From contig NC_133063.1 in assembly GCF_048771995.1 (NCBI RefSeq), positions 15,852,063-15,916,062 of the forward strand: 64,000 nt of DNA. The letters run 5' to 3'. Below the pieces are notes generated by a model. The model was given only the letters and a program-made list of their open reading frames with translations. It was not told the DNA's origin and did not search any database. A program made the position numbers and the translations under genes. Source of the stretch: Taeniopygia guttata (taxonomy: Eukaryota; Chordata; Aves; Passeriformes; Estrildidae). Numbering within the stretch: position 1 is the stretch's first letter; the number at the start of each line of letters is the position of its first letter. Positions 20,394 through 33,013 of this stretch are shown here, in pieces.

Positions 20394-20832
20394 CGCTGTG
20401 GCAGAGGCTGAGTTCTTCAAGTACATTGCCAGGCAGGCCCCCCCTGACAGCTCGCACCTCAAATGCCTTCAGTTCTTCTCCCATCTTGTTCTGGGCTTCA
20501 GCTTCTCCACCTACACCATGAAGACCATTGTCATGCACCTGCTCATTGCCATGCCCGTGTCATCGTGGAGCAGGGGACATCTCCGGGAGCGACTGACGGA
20601 TATCAGGGACAGCCTGCATATATGTTTGTGACAAAAATGCCTCCAGCACTTCATTGTGGGTAACCGGAGGTTTCCTCAGGACATCAATTTACCCCCAGAT
20701 GTAAGAATGGGTAGGACATACAATCTCTTCCATCACCTGGCGCAGCAGCCGGCTGCCCACACCCAGGCAATGCGGGATTACCGGGTGCTGCACAAGACGT
20801 TCAAAAGGATCGCTCTCGGAGAGGATGACTGA
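20394..20832 (+). pseudogene. Decayed ITPRIPL1-like 3' fragment C, unit 2
   Basis: Copy of fragment C with only the shared internal TGA. It has rtYNLFHH where unit 1 has a Ser codon. Confidence 0.8.
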
Positions 20833-22073
20833 AGGAAGGGCAGGAGCCATGGCCAAGTGCACAGAGCAGTGCTTGTGCTGCTCGCAGCTGGCAGCAGACA
20901 ACCACCTCCTAGCACAAATTTGGTGCTAAGGAGAAGAGGATGCGTGCAAAGGCTCTGGAGAAGGTCCAACAGCCTCTGCTGGCACCTCAGAAAGTGGACT
21001 GCCACGGGAGGGTTTATTCTACTTCTTTGTATCATTTCACTTTCCAAAAAAGGCACCCAGCTGTCATTGAGCCCTGCTCTACATGCTGAGCTAAAGTCTC
21101 CAAACCCCACCTGCAATATGCAGTTCTTCCCAGCCTTTGAGGAGAGCTAAAATTTCAAGCATGAAAAAAAGTGGGAATCTGGGACAGAAAAAGAAAACTA
21201 GAAATGGGGCAAAAAAGAATATGAGGAAAAACTGGCACTGGTGACCCGGGATGAGTCAATGGATGGAGCCTCTCCATGTCCCTGGAAGAGACACCTTTAT
21301 GTCAACATTAGACCACGTGTGTTGGAGCTGACATGAAATTTTATCTATAGCAGAATCAAGGTTTTTGTTTCATAGATAGATCTATTGTGTATGCCTGTTA
21401 TATACTATAAAGTTTATGAATTATCATATCTACTAGTAAAATACGATAAATCAAAACAATATAGTAACATAAATAATATCAAAATATGAAATATGGAGTT
21501 ACATCAGGATAAAAAGTGATTTTAAAGAGTTGCATATGTAATTTCGTTTAAATAGTAACAGTAGAAGACATATTTATTGTCAGTGTCTGTTGTGACACAT
21601 ATTGTTGCTCATAGTCCCTTTATGTCTGGAAGGTTTTTCATAAAATAGATATATTTATTACATATATAGCATACATATGATATATACTTGCTGTATACAT
21701 TAAATATGAATATAACTCTGCAATATATATTCTATATCATATGCCTATCATAGATTACATGCGTGATATAAATTTTATACAGATGTAAAGCCATATCCAG
21801 TCTTGCTATCTGTTGCAACCCATATTCCCGCTCTAGAGTTAATGCATTTATAAGTAGCAAACTGGAAAACGCTTTGCTCTGGTGTCAATAAAAGGCAATT
21901 TGTGCAGAATCTGGAGTGTGCAAGACTTTATTGATGTCAGCCAGGCCTATAGTAGTGGTAAATGTCACGGGCTGTGAATCTGGGCTCATGAGCATGACTC
22001 CTTGAACTCAACCAAACTCAGAGTGGTGAATTATCTCTAGCCGAAATTAAGCCAAGCCACCCCCAGCCCCTCT

Positions 22074-22398
22074 GATCACAGAATCCCAGAATGCCTTGGC
22101 TTGGAAGGGTGCTTAGAAATTGTCTTGTCCCAGCCCTGCTGCCAAGGGCAGGGACACCTTCCGCTAGGCCAGGTTGCTCCAAGGCCCATCCAAGCTGGCC
22201 TGGAACACAGCCAGGGATGGGGCAGCCACAGCTCCTGTGGGCAGCGTGGGCCAGAGGCTCAGCAGCCTCAGAGAGCAGAAGTCCTTGCACAGCTCCAGCC
22301 TAAGGCTGCCCTCTGTCAGTGGGAAGCCACTGGCCCTGGCGCTGTCCCTCCAGGCCCTTGCCAACAGCCCCTGTGCCGGTCTCTCACGGCTCCCGTGC
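22074..22398 (-). mobile_element. CR1 LINE 3' end, minus strand, unit 2
   Basis: Copy of the reversed CR1 3' end at 9891-10215. Confidence 0.8.
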
Positions 22399-22942
22399 AG
22401 GGACCCAAAGGCCGCAGGAGGGTGCCCCTGGAGAAGCCCTTGGAGAGCGCAGGGGCCAGGAATGCCGCCGTGAGGGCAGCAAGCAGGGCCTGGCCTGCCT
22501 GTCCCTGCGGGAGGGCACAGGGCGGGCGCTGAGGCCCTGCCAGCTGGAGCTGGGAGCTCTGCAGCGCGGCCGGCAGAGAGCCGTGGGCTCCCGCAGCTCT
22601 GCAGCCCTCACGGCTGAGGCAGCTGCCCGGGCACAGCCGGCCGGGGACACGCGGCCCGCCCGGGGCCACCCGCAGGGGGACCCTGCTCTGGGGCCAGCCC
22701 AGGCCGCAGCAGGGAGCACCCCAAGGGGCAGTGCCCGGGCAGGGAACGGCTCTGCCCGGGGACAGGGCTCCGGGAGCAGGGCAGCAGGGCCGGAGGTGCC
22801 GGGCACAGAGAGCGAGGGACACAGTGGTGTAGTAACAGCCTGGCTGCCTTGGGGCCTACACAACAGGCTGACAGGGCACAGACAGGCAGAAACTCCCATC
22901 CTCTTTGCATCCTGGGGCCAGACTGTGCCTGGATGCATCCTG

Positions 22943-23548
22943 AGACCTACCCTGACTCAGGTGCAGCACCTCATACTTGATCTTTTTAAACCACATGAGA
23001 CTGCTATGGTTCCACTCCTCAAGCACATCACATCTCTTTAGTAGTCATTCCATTCTTCAGGTGTGTCAGCTGCTGCTTGGTGACATCAGCAAACCTGCTG
23101 AGGATACCTCTGTGTACAGGATTAATGAAGATATTAATAGACATTGCTCAGAGAACAGAACTTGGAGGTCCATCCTGACTCTTAGCTGTTGATCTCTGGA
23201 AGCACCATGCATGCAATTTCTTATCCATCCAACAGTCCAGGCACCAAATCCACCTCTCTCAAATTTAGGGAGAATGTTTTGGGGATCATGTCAAAGGCTT
23301 TACAGTAGTCCAGATAAACGACACCTGTAGCCTTCCCCTTGTCCCTTCATGTACTCGATCCATCATTGAAGGCCACTGCGTAGGTCGGGCAAGACTCACC
23401 CTCGGCTGTCCCAAATCACCTCCCTGTTCTCCATGTGCCTTAGCATAGCTTCAAGGAGGATGTGTTCCGTGATCTTCCGAGGCACTGACATGAGGCTGAT
23501 GGGTTGGTCATTTCCAGAGTGTTCCTTTCTACCCTTTTTTAGAATGGG
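22943..23548 (-). mobile_element. CR1 LINE reverse-transcriptase fragment, unit 2
   Basis: Copy of the RT fragment at 10760-11365, with a W variant (NRTWRS) in an overlapping plus frame that marks units 2 and 3. Confidence 0.85.
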
Positions 23549-23823
23549 TGTAGTGGGTTCACCTTGGCTGAATGCCAGGTGGTCACTAAGCCACTCCATC
23601 ACACTCCCTTTCCTAGTGTGACAGGGGAGAGAACATAAAATGGAAAACAAGTAGTCAGTTGAGATAAGGCTGTTAATTGAAGTGAAAAAATTGAGTTTGT
23701 GCATGCAGAAGTAAAGGAGAGAAAACATTTATTCTCTACTTCTCATAGACGAGCAATGTTCAGCCACTTCCCGGGAAGCAGCAATTTCTCTATTCTCTTG
23801 TCTTCTTGTTCCCTATGAGATAC
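23549..23823. mobile_element. LTR-like relic 4, unit 2 (fossil)
   Basis: Copy of the LTR-like segment at 11366-11640. Confidence 0.5.
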
Positions 23824-24361
23824 TGGGCCTATTGTACCACACACCTTAACGGAGCAGAGTGATACTTCATAAAGAGAGATCTGTTCTGCTTAGAAACCCA
23901 GCCATGAGTGGCCTCTAGCTGGAGCCAGAGGTTTACGTATTCCACTCTGGCCCTGGAGAATCATAACGAGTGAATGGCTGCGGACGCACTTCCCCTCTCC
24001 AGAACATCAGTCTTCCCTTGTTAAAGCACCCTGAGCAGGGGAAGAGGGAAACAACCATTTCCAACTGTTTGGCTAGCCCAAATCATACGCACCGATGAAT
24101 AAAGGATGGGAATTGCTCACAAAGTACTTGCTGACTTTCTCTACTCCCCTCTAGCAGCAGTTTCTTTAGTATGGTGACTTCTTCTTTTGTGAGGGTGATG
24201 CAAAAGGGAAGTAAACAAGCAGAGCCAGCAATCAGACTGCAAGTTAGGTCACTGCAAAGAAAAGGGGTTAATCTTTCACTCAGAGCAAGAAAGGGTTAGA
24301 TAAAAACATGCCTGTGTGGAGTGTGGAATGCTGCAACAGGTCCCAAAGCAGTGGTGGCAAA

Positions 24362-24811
24362 GGCCTGAGCACAGGAAAGGGTCTGGTGATTAAGTCTGAT
24401 GAGGAGCAGCTGAGGGAGCTGGAGGGGCTGAGAATGGAGAAGAGGAGGCTCAGGGGGGCTTTCTTGTTCTCTACAACTCCCTGACAGAAGTGTGGAGCCA
24501 CACCCCAGGTGGGGGTCAGGCTCTGCTCCCAGGAAACAAGGGAGAGGACAAGAGGAAATGGCCTCAACTTCTGTCAGGGGGGGGCTTAGATTGGGTATTA
24601 AGGACAAATTTCTCCTCTGAAAAGGTTGTTAAGAGTTGTCATGGCTGCCCGTGGAATTAATGATATTGTCATGTCTGGAGACTCTTATGGAATGTGTGGA
24701 TGTGGCACCTGGGGACATGGTTTCAAAGTCGACTTGTCAATGTCAGGTTTGTGGGTGGACTCTCTACAATCTTAGAGATCTTTTTCAACCTAAACAAGTC
24801 CATACTACTGC
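24362..24811 (+). mobile_element. CR1 LINE 3' end, unit 3
   Basis: Copy of the CR1 3' end at 1-450, with the same gtttgtggg variant as unit 2. Confidence 0.8.
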
Positions 24812-25127
24812 GATGGGAAGCCACTTTTAACCCAAGGAGTATTTGGTAATGTCATTTCATAAAGTCATTAAAAGGAACTTCACTCTAGTGCTCGAACTTA
24901 TGCAGCTGCTTTTCTCTTTACTCTCCTCATCTTCACTTCTACCTTCAGCCTCGGAACAGGAGAATTGGCTTTGGTGGGACCAGTGGTAGTGGGAAAGCCT
25001 CATGCCAGGGGGTTGTAGGTTGGTTTATTTCTGCCAAGGTTGGAGCTGCATCCAGAAAACGCTGTGATCCCTCCAGTCCTTATTGACACTCTTTGACTGC
25101 TCTGAGGTGAGTTGCAGGCTGCAAGAG

Positions 25128-25511
25128 ATGTTGGTCAACCTGAGATGTCTGCAGCTTTTCTGCCGTCTTCTGCTGGGCACAGGCTTTTCCACCTACACCC
25201 TGAAGACCATCGTCATGCATCTCCTGAACGGTCTCCCCGTGTCACAATGGCGCAGGAAGTATTTCTTGCAGCGCATGCGAGATATCAGTGTGAACCTGCG
25301 CTGCTCTCTGGAGGAGAAATGCCTTAACCACTTTATCATAGGCAACAAGAGATTGCCTCAGGAGATTAGCTTGCCCCTGGACATTGCAGCAGCTGAGCCA
25401 CCCAATCTCTTCCATCAGCTGGCACGGTGTCCAGCTGCCCACTCTCAGGCGATGAGCGAGTACCAGGATGTTCGGCGTCAGCTCGCAAGTGTGCTGCTCA
25501 ATGGCTGCTGA
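25128..25511 (+). pseudogene. ITPRIPL1-like 3' fragment A, unit 3
   Basis: Copy of fragment A with its frame open. The coding part is A-type (FSTYT, QDV, LLNGC). Downstream at about 25683 the 3' flank carries the gene-B-type aaaaaaagcaaattt in place of the A-type aaaaaataaaaattt. It still lacks the 4-bp ggaa insertion seen behind gene B, so the exchange tract would be short. Shared homology ends at 25843. Confidence 0.8.
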
Positions 25512-25854
25512 AAGAGGTGATCATGCGTACAGCTGTGCTTGTGGGCTTCACAGGCAGTAGCAGAAAACCACCTCACGTCCCCAAGGAAAAGAGAGGGGAA
25601 TGTGGGATACAGAAAGAGAAGATATAAAGCTTCTGCGCAGCAGCACTCTGCCATCATCAGCAGCTACAGTGTTGTTATGAACAAAAAAAGCAAATTTAAA
25701 CTTTTGGGCAATGTTGTTAACAATGTCTGTATAAAAAGGGTTGTTGTTGATACAAGTAACAAGTTATAATTGGATAAGTAGTTAACAGGCTGTGGTGCAG
25801 GCTTGGATGTTGTGGCTACAAAGTAAGGTGATTAGTTGTATTAGAGATCAATAC

Positions 25855-26335
25855 TGTTGTATACACCTGAAAGGGGACTGGAACCAGGGAGGAAATGCCA
25901 ATCTTTGTGGAGGGGGGGCAGAGAAGCTTCTAGAAGTATAACATCGTAGAGCACAGCCACAGCTTGGATTAAGACTGGAGGAGAGACCAGCCAATAAGAA
26001 GCAAGAATCTCAAAATGATTGCACCAGCTTATGGGCCAATCAGCAACAGAAAAAGAAACCGATCACAGCACGGATCCTGAGCGCCCCAGTAAGGGAAGAA
26101 GAGAGAGACTTTAAAAGGCCTGGGGTGTGTGACACCCAGGTCTTTGCTTGGAGCTGGTATCCTTAGAAATGCCCCTAGGTGTACAATTACTAAATTGTTG
26201 AAACAGTCTCCAGACTAGCTGGAGGCTTTGGCTTCCAGTTGTTCTGTCTGTAATAAACAGGCTTACTTGTTTGTAATTAACTGGCCTGCTTTTTTTTGTT
26301 ACTTTGAAGTTTTCGTTGTAAGCCTGTCCATAACA
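25855..26335 (+). mobile_element. LTR-like relic 1, unit 3 (fossil)
   Basis: Copy of the LTR-like segment at 1494-1974, at the same place in the unit. Confidence 0.5.
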
Positions 26336-26999
26336 GGGTTGTCTTGGCAGTCTCCCCAGCACAGCATCCAGAGATGACTACCGTGTGGAGGCCCAGAGAA
26401 GCTGACTTCCATTGCAGGGCGGATTGTGGTGATGGACTCCCCTTGCCCCTGGCTGCACTACAATCTGAGAAACCCTCATTAGGCCTAAGCCTTGACAAAC
26501 TCCATTTATATTAAGCTCCTTTTGAATGTATCAGAAACATTATTTGTTCCCAGGAACTAACAGGTGTCTAATTAGCGCAATTTTTTTTCTTTTTTTTTTA
26601 ATGAACAGCCTTGGAAAATTATTTTTCTTTGCTGATTTATTTTTCTTTGCTGACTTTTTTTGACTAAGAACCCAAGTGGAATAATATTCTTGTTGACAAA
26701 CCTTCAAACAAAGTTACAGAGAAAAGACCTGAATGATGGAACATTCCTATGACTAAATCCCACTCTGTTGCAACTGTAAAGTGTCCAAAGGGAGACCTTT
26801 TGAGCTCTTGATTCTCAGAATATAAGGGAGCAATGAATGAGTCTCTAACATTGATAATTGTATGGCAGTGGAGCCAACCAGGAACTGTTGGTAATAGCCA
26901 AGGACTGCTGGTATTAAAATGCTGTGAGAAAGACCAAGATATGGCTGGAGAAGGGGGGCCAGGCGGAAATAGGGCAGCACTTTTCAGTGAGAAAGAGCC

Positions 27000-27585
27000 A
27001 CAGCACAGTACAGCATAAGCACAAGAATAAGGCCAAGAAGAGAGCGTGGACTATAGAGTAGGATTAAGACCCTCAAAAAGCACCAAAGCCCTCTGCCCCA
27101 TGTCCAGGAAGGCCTGAAAGAAAAGACTGTACATGGTAATTAATTGACATAGAAAGTGGGAAACCTGTGTTTAGGGCAGAGAAACCTGTCGATAAAAAGG
27201 TAACCCCCAAGCCTGGAAAGTGCCCTCAGGACCCTGGACATCTCATAGACCAGACCAGCACAGCTGGATTGATGCTGAACTCAGGATTATTGCCGGGATT
27301 GGCACTGCAGCCAGGATTGACATTCCATTAACTGGATCAACACTGGAACCAGGACGGGTGTTCTTTTTTTGTCTCTCTTTTCTTCTTTGTCTTTTTCTTT
27401 CTCTCTTTCTTTAATTCATCTCTCCCTCTTTTTCTTCTCTTCCCTTTAACCCTACCCCTTTATCCACAACCCACTGCCTTGTGCTCATGTCAGGGGACTA
27501 ACATATTGATTTCCAAGCCCAGTGTGTAGTTAGGTAATAAAGTTTTCTGATTGTGGACCCCCTGACTTTTGTTACTCATTTGGAT
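27000..27585 (+). mobile_element. LTR-like relic 2, unit 3 (fossil)
   Basis: Copy of the segment at 2640-3225; AATAAA at 27536. Confidence 0.4.
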
Positions 27586-28400
27586 CGCAAATCTTCAGCG
27601 CTTCCTTCCCCTTAAGCATGGGTCGTCACACTTCAGCGGCTACGAAGATGGCTTTCATCCCCCTTTCCTCTAACACTGTCACAGCCAGGGTGACCATTTT
27701 AGATGGACCCAGAAATTCTTGCTGGCAGCTGCAGCTGGTCAGGGACCATGCAAGAGGCATCGCTAAGATTCCTCCTTGTGTTCACTGGGGTCTGTATGGA
27801 GGAGCTACCCATCCTTAGACACTGCCTGGGCAAAATCTGACACAGACCCGAGCATGCAGGACATGGAGAAGGCACTGCTCAATCAGCAGGGGGAATTGCT
27901 GCCACACCTTTCCTCTAGAGTAAAAGCACACTTGGACACTGTCTGCCATCCCTTTTGTGAGACAATCTATTCCCTCTGTGAGCTTCACTCAGTCTCTAAG
28001 GGATCACTGAGCCAGGATGATCACACTGGTGGATAATGCTCTAAGGAATGAAAGGAAATCTCTTGATCAGTCACACAAAGTCATACTCATGGTGCACCTC
28101 AACTTCTTAGCTGCAAATGGAGACATCATAGGGAAGAGCTGAACAAGCCCAGAAAATTCTGGAAGTACACATTGAAAGTAGCTTTTTGACATGGGTACTG
28201 TGGGAGCCAACTAGGAAAAGTGCCCTCCTAGACCTGGAGTTTGTCTGTAGAGATGTTCTTGTGGGTGAAGTGGTGATTGATGCTGTCTTGGGCACAGTAA
28301 TCAAGAAGTGCTTGAGTAAAAAAAATCTTAGGTGTTATGGAAAAAACTGTCCGCAGAGCTACTCCCAAGGGTTGTAGGAGAGCAAGCTCAGGAACTAATT

Positions 28401-28881
28401 AAGAAGGGCCCCTGAGCATGTAGTTTGAAGGGCATTGATGTCCACAAATGCTAGTCCTTTTTATTAGAAACACTTCTATAAGAGCACAAGTCTGATGAAA
28501 GAGGGCTGAGGGAAGTGGGGTGTGGAGGCTGGTGGGCCAAGAGGGAAAGAATCCACAGCACTCCCCTGGAGGGAAAACCTCTCAAGCCATACCCACTTAG
28601 GTTGAGGATAAAGGCTTCTCCCAGCATGCCTTGTTGTGACATGCAGATTTAATGTATCCCATTGGCCCTTCCCCCTCACTCCACCCCTGTGCCCTCATCC
28701 CGTTGGCCCTAGTGTTCTGTCCCGCCCCTCAAGATCCCTGTGTAAATCCCTGCTTTCCCAGCCTGAGTGGCTCTTTGTCCCTGGACCATCTCAAGGAAGA
28801 AGCTCAATAAAGGCTCACCTTGGAAGTCCCCACAAAGACCCCGTCTCTTCTTCTGCGTCGCCCGGATCATAAAAGAGCTGA
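28401..28881 (+). mobile_element. LTR-like relic 3, unit 3 (fossil)
   Basis: Copy of the segment at 4040-4520; AATAAA at 28806. Confidence 0.5.
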
Positions 28882-28971
28882 AATCACCCGGTGTGAGCAA
28901 AGACGGCGAGGTGTTTTGTGAGGCTTCTTCAGAAAGGTCATGGCACGCAGAACACTGCCCGCTGCAATAGT

Positions 28972-30109
28972 GGGGGTGTTTAGCAGAGAGAAAAAGCGCC
29001 TCAGAGGGACCTTACAGTTCCCTACAGCTCCCTGAAGGGAGGTTGTAGCCGGGTGGGGATTGATTTCTTCTCCCAGGTGTGGCAGGGCATCTCATTCTGC
29101 TCAAGAGCTGATCTGTGGTTTGTTACCTGGACAGGTAATTCAAACAGGAATAACAGTCTTGCAGTGAATTCTTTTGCCACTGTGGGGCTAACAGTGGGCT
29201 GGCATCTCCCAGCTGCCAAGAAACATCTTACTGTTAAAGTGAGAGCTGGAAAGACAAGCTGGATTTCTCACTGACAGGCACCTCACTTTATAACTCTCAA
29301 AAGCCATACCAAACTTTCACAAAGCAGAAATTTTCTATACATTTCTCTGGAAATGTGTGGTGTTTCTCTTGTGGACAAGGACACTTGTTTTGCAATTACT
29401 GCTGAGGAGGTTAAGTGAAAGACATCCAAATAATTATCATCATCATCACTGTGGTGTGTAAGATTTGACTCCTGTTTCTTTGACAAGCTTTCCTATAGAT
29501 ACCTTCATGTTGTACATTGTTTGTTATGGTTTAATCTACGTCTAGTACCTTTTAGTTTTATACTGAGTAGTAAGTAACTCCGAGATCTTTCATCTATTAT
29601 CTCTTGTTTATTTAATAAATAATTCATTTTATAAATAGATTTGATCTTTAGAACTTGCGGGCCAGAGTGATTTCTTAAACATGAACTGTTGACAAAATCT
29701 TTGGCTAACAATGGGCATGTCTGAACATCCCACTTGTCCAGTGACACAAGGAAACAAGCAATAAGAACAAGGAAAATGACCTCACGTTGCATCAGATATA
29801 GATGTTTAGATTGGATTTTAGAAAAACTGCTTTCATCAAAAGTACTATCAAGTGTGGAAAGTGGCTGCCTAGGGAAATAGCTGAGTCCCCACTCTTGGAG
29901 GGATTGAAAAGGCATGGAATATTTGAGGACTCAATTTCTTAAAGGAGTAGGCAGTGTTAGGTTCGCGGTCCCACTGTGGGATCTTCAGGGACTTTTTCAA
30001 CCACTCTGATTCTGAGATTTGAGTGTAGCTCAACCCGTGAGGAGTCAAAGCTTAGACTCAATGATCCTCAAGGGCGCCTTCCAACAGGGATATCTATGAG
30101 ATTGTGAGT
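28972..30109 (+). mobile_element. CR1 LINE 3' end split by insertion, unit 3
   Basis: Copy of the nested structure at 4611-5748, with the insertion at 29078-29748. Confidence 0.7.
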
Positions 30110-30279
30110 GGAAGGCAGATGAAAATAAATCCAAAAGAGAGAACAATGGGAGTTATTTGAAGAAGCTTCCCTCAAAAGCAGCCTTAAGCAGTGCACCAGG
30201 GCCTTTCTGAGTTCCTGAGGGAGGAGTTGGCTGAGGGGACAAAGGGTGGGGTTGGCTGGTCTGTGATGCGCTCTGGCAC

Positions 30280-30675
30280 CTGTGACATCACAGGGGACGT
30301 GTCACAGAGGGGGAAGCAATAAAAGGCCCCAGCAGGTTAACGCTGGCCCTCTATTGCTTGGGCAAGCGGTGAGTACACACACGGCGGGGAGGCTGGGCTG
30401 GGGACAAGGGCTGGGGCAGAAACGCTGCAACCGGGGCTGGCTTCTCCCCCTGCAGGCAGGGACAGCCCCTCATGGGAGAGCCTTGGGCAGGCCACAGGGC
30501 TGCTGCTGCTGCTGCTGCAGCTCCAGGGGCACTGGGATAGCCCTTGCTGCCTGCCAGCTGTCTGGGGCCCTGTCCTTCCTGCGCCCAGAACCCTGAGCAT
30601 CCTGTCCTCCCTGCAGCAAGCAGTAGTTCCCGCCCTCCCTTCCCCACTCAAGGCCTTCTCTCCCTCCTCCTGCAG
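30280..30675 (+). promoter_or_regulatory. Promoter, exon 1 and 5'-UTR intron of gene B, unit 3
   Basis: Same signals as unit 1: inverted repeat at 30280-30307, TATA-like motif at 30318-30326, donor at 30369, acceptor ending at 30675. The intron holds (CTG)6 at 30500-30517. Confidence 0.65.
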
Positions 30676-30678
30676 ACC

Positions 30679-32238
30679 ATGGATCCAGTCGTGTTCCTGT
30701 TCGCGCTCTTGCAAGGTCTCATCCAGTACCCGCCGCCCGTGGGTGATGGTTTGGATGAGGAAACACATTGGCGCATGGAAGCGCGTGCAAAGTACTTGGA
30801 ATGGGAGAGGCTTCGGCTGGAGCAGCAGGTGGAGCAGCTCTCCCAGAAGAAGATGCCACACTTGCAGCTCTTAGCTGTTGCTGTGCTCCTGGCCCTGGTC
30901 TTGGTGCTGTGGATTATTGGGTGGAAAAGCAGCCTGAGGAGAGAGGAGAATGAAGAAGAAAACCATGGTGCAAATGAAGAGGAAGTTGGCAATGTTGCTG
31001 GAAATGAAGATGACAATGATGGAAATGATGTTGTCAATGGGGCTGCACTTGCAGAAAACAACAATGACAATGATGTTGCAAATGTAGTCCAAGAAGAAGA
31101 AGACAATGTTGACGATCGTGTTGGACAAGATATAATGGAGCGCATAGAGGGGCCTGTAGAGGACCTGCAGAGAGTCTGTGAGTGGATAACTGACCTGATG
31201 GACGATTATACAATTTACTTTGGGCATGTCTTGTTTGACAGTTTCTACCCAGTCCTGCACCGACCCATCGGGGTGGGCAGTGCCTTTGAAGGTTGGAGTC
31301 CCTGGGAGCAGGATGTCGTGTACCGTGTGCTCATACCCATGACTCCTCCCCGAGGCCACAGCTTCCACCTGGAGCTGGACGGTGAGGGGCAGAGGCACGT
31401 GAGGAACTTCCGTGTCCGCGTGCAGCTGGAGTGCACCTGCACGAGGCAGCAGCAGGGTGAGAACATGCTGTGCTTCCTGCACAACCCCGAGGAGGAGCTG
31501 AGGAGCAATCAGGATCCCAGCCTCCTAGACACCCTGTGCACCGACTCCTACCTGGACGTGCAGAAAACTGCCCGCTGGTTCCAGCAACTGGTGAAAGCAA
31601 TCATGCCACCTTTGCCTCAGTTACAAAACCGGAATTTAATCCCGCTGCCCTCCACACACTCCTGCCAATTCAAGGCGATCAGTGGCGGAGAAAGCTTCAG
31701 GATTGAGATCCTGTTCGGGGTGCGGAGAGGTGGCTCTGACATATTCGCGAGCAGCCAGCCTAGGGAAACACGCACCCCAAGCACTCTATGGCCTGAGACT
31801 TATGCTGTGGCAGAGGTGAAGTTCTTCATGCACATTGCCAGGAAGGCCCCCCCCGACAGTTTGCACCTGAGATGTCTGCAGCTTTTCTGCCGCCTTCTGC
31901 TGGGCACAGGCTTTTCCAACTACACCCTGAAGACCATCGTCATGCATCTCCTGAACGGTCTCCCCGTGTCACAATGGCGCAGGAAGTATTTCTTGCAGCG
32001 CATGCGAGATATCAGTGTGAACCTGCGCTGCTCTCTGGAGGAGAAATGCCTTAACCACTTTATCATAGGCAACAAGAGATTGCCTCAGGAGATTAGCTTG
32101 CCCCTGGACATTGCAGCAGCTGAGCCACCCAATCTCTTCCATCAGCTGGCACGGTGTCCAGCTGCCCACTCTCAGGCGATGAGCGAGTACCAGGATATTC
32201 GGCGTCAGCTCGCAAGTGTGCTGCTCATTGGCTCATGA
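30679..32238 (+). CDS. ITPRIPL1: ITPRIPL1-like membrane protein (gene B), unit 3
   Basis: Third intact copy, 519 residues. At every variable site it has the commonest or a shared residue (T29, N143, P159, F346, A357, R405, N414, R434, Q499), so it is the best local stand-in for the array consensus. It differs from the unit 1 protein at only two residues (357 and 405). Confidence 0.93.
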   Translation: MDPVVFLFALLQGLIQYPPPVGDGLDEETHWRMEARAKYLEWERLRLEQQVEQLSQKKMPHLQLLAVAVLLALVLVLWIIGWKSSLRREENEEENHGANEEEVGNVAGNEDDNDGNDVVNGAALAENNNDNDVANVVQEEEDNVDDRVGQDIMERIEGPVEDLQRVCEWITDLMDDYTIYFGHVLFDSFYPVLHRPIGVGSAFEGWSPWEQDVVYRVLIPMTPPRGHSFHLELDGEGQRHVRNFRVRVQLECTCTRQQQGENMLCFLHNPEEELRSNQDPSLLDTLCTDSYLDVQKTARWFQQLVKAIMPPLPQLQNRNLIPLPSTHSCQFKAISGGESFRIEILFGVRRGGSDIFASSQPRETRTPSTLWPETYAVAEVKFFMHIARKAPPDSLHLRCLQLFCRLLLGTGFSNYTLKTIVMHLLNGLPVSQWRRKYFLQRMRDISVNLRCSLEEKCLNHFIIGNKRLPQEISLPLDIAAAEPPNLFHQLARCPAAHSQAMSEYQDIRRQLASVLLIGS

Positions 32239-32574
32239 AAGAGGTGATCATGCGTACAGCTGTGCTTGTGGGCTTCACAGGCAGTAGCAGAAAACTACTT
32301 CACGTCCCCGAGGAAAAGAGAGGGGAAGGAACGTGGGATACAGAAAGAGAAGATATAAAGCTTCTGCGCAGCAGCACTCTGCCATCAGCAGCAGCAACAG
32401 TGTTGTTATGAACAAAAAAAGCAAATTTAAACTTTTGGGCAATGTTGTTAACAATGTCTGTATAAAAAGGGTTGTTGTTGATACAAGTAACAAGTTATAA
32501 TTGGATATGTATTTAACAGGCTGAGGTGCAGGCTTGGATGTTGTGGCTACAAAGTAAGGTGATTAGTTGTATTA

Positions 32575-33013
32575 CGCTGTGGCAGAGGCTGAGTTCTTCA
32601 AGTACATTGCCAGGCAGGCCCCCCCTGACAGCTCGCACCTCAAATGCCTTCAGTTCTTCTCCCATCTTGTTCTGGGCTTCAGCTTCTCCACCTACACCAT
32701 GAAGACCATTGTCATGCACCTGCTCATTGCCATGCCCGTGTCATCGTGGAGCAGGGGACATCTCCGGGAGCGACTGACGGATATCAGGGACAGCCTGCAT
32801 ATATGTTTGTGACAAAAATGCCTCCAGCACTTCATTGTGGGTAACCGGAGGTTTCCTCAGGACATCAATTTACCCCCAGATGTAAGAATGGGTAGGACAT
32901 ACAATCTCTTCCATCACCTGGCGCAGCAGCCGGCTGCCCACACCCAGGCAATGCGGGATTACCGGGTGCTGCACAAGACGTTCAAAAGGATCGCTCTCGG
33001 AGAGGATGACTGA
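32575..33013 (+). pseudogene. Decayed ITPRIPL1-like 3' fragment C, unit 3
   Basis: Copy of fragment C with only the shared internal TGA. Its sequence is close to unit 2. Confidence 0.8.

Larger units (their letters stand above)
12179..24361 (+). repeat. Tandem 12.2-kb unit 2
   Basis: Second full unit, 12183 bp, collinear with unit 1 throughout. Differences are scattered substitutions and 1-4 bp indels, for example an extra T near 16100 (gattgattgctg) that the other units lack. Its gene copy has unique residues S143, L346 and C434. Confidence 0.97.
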
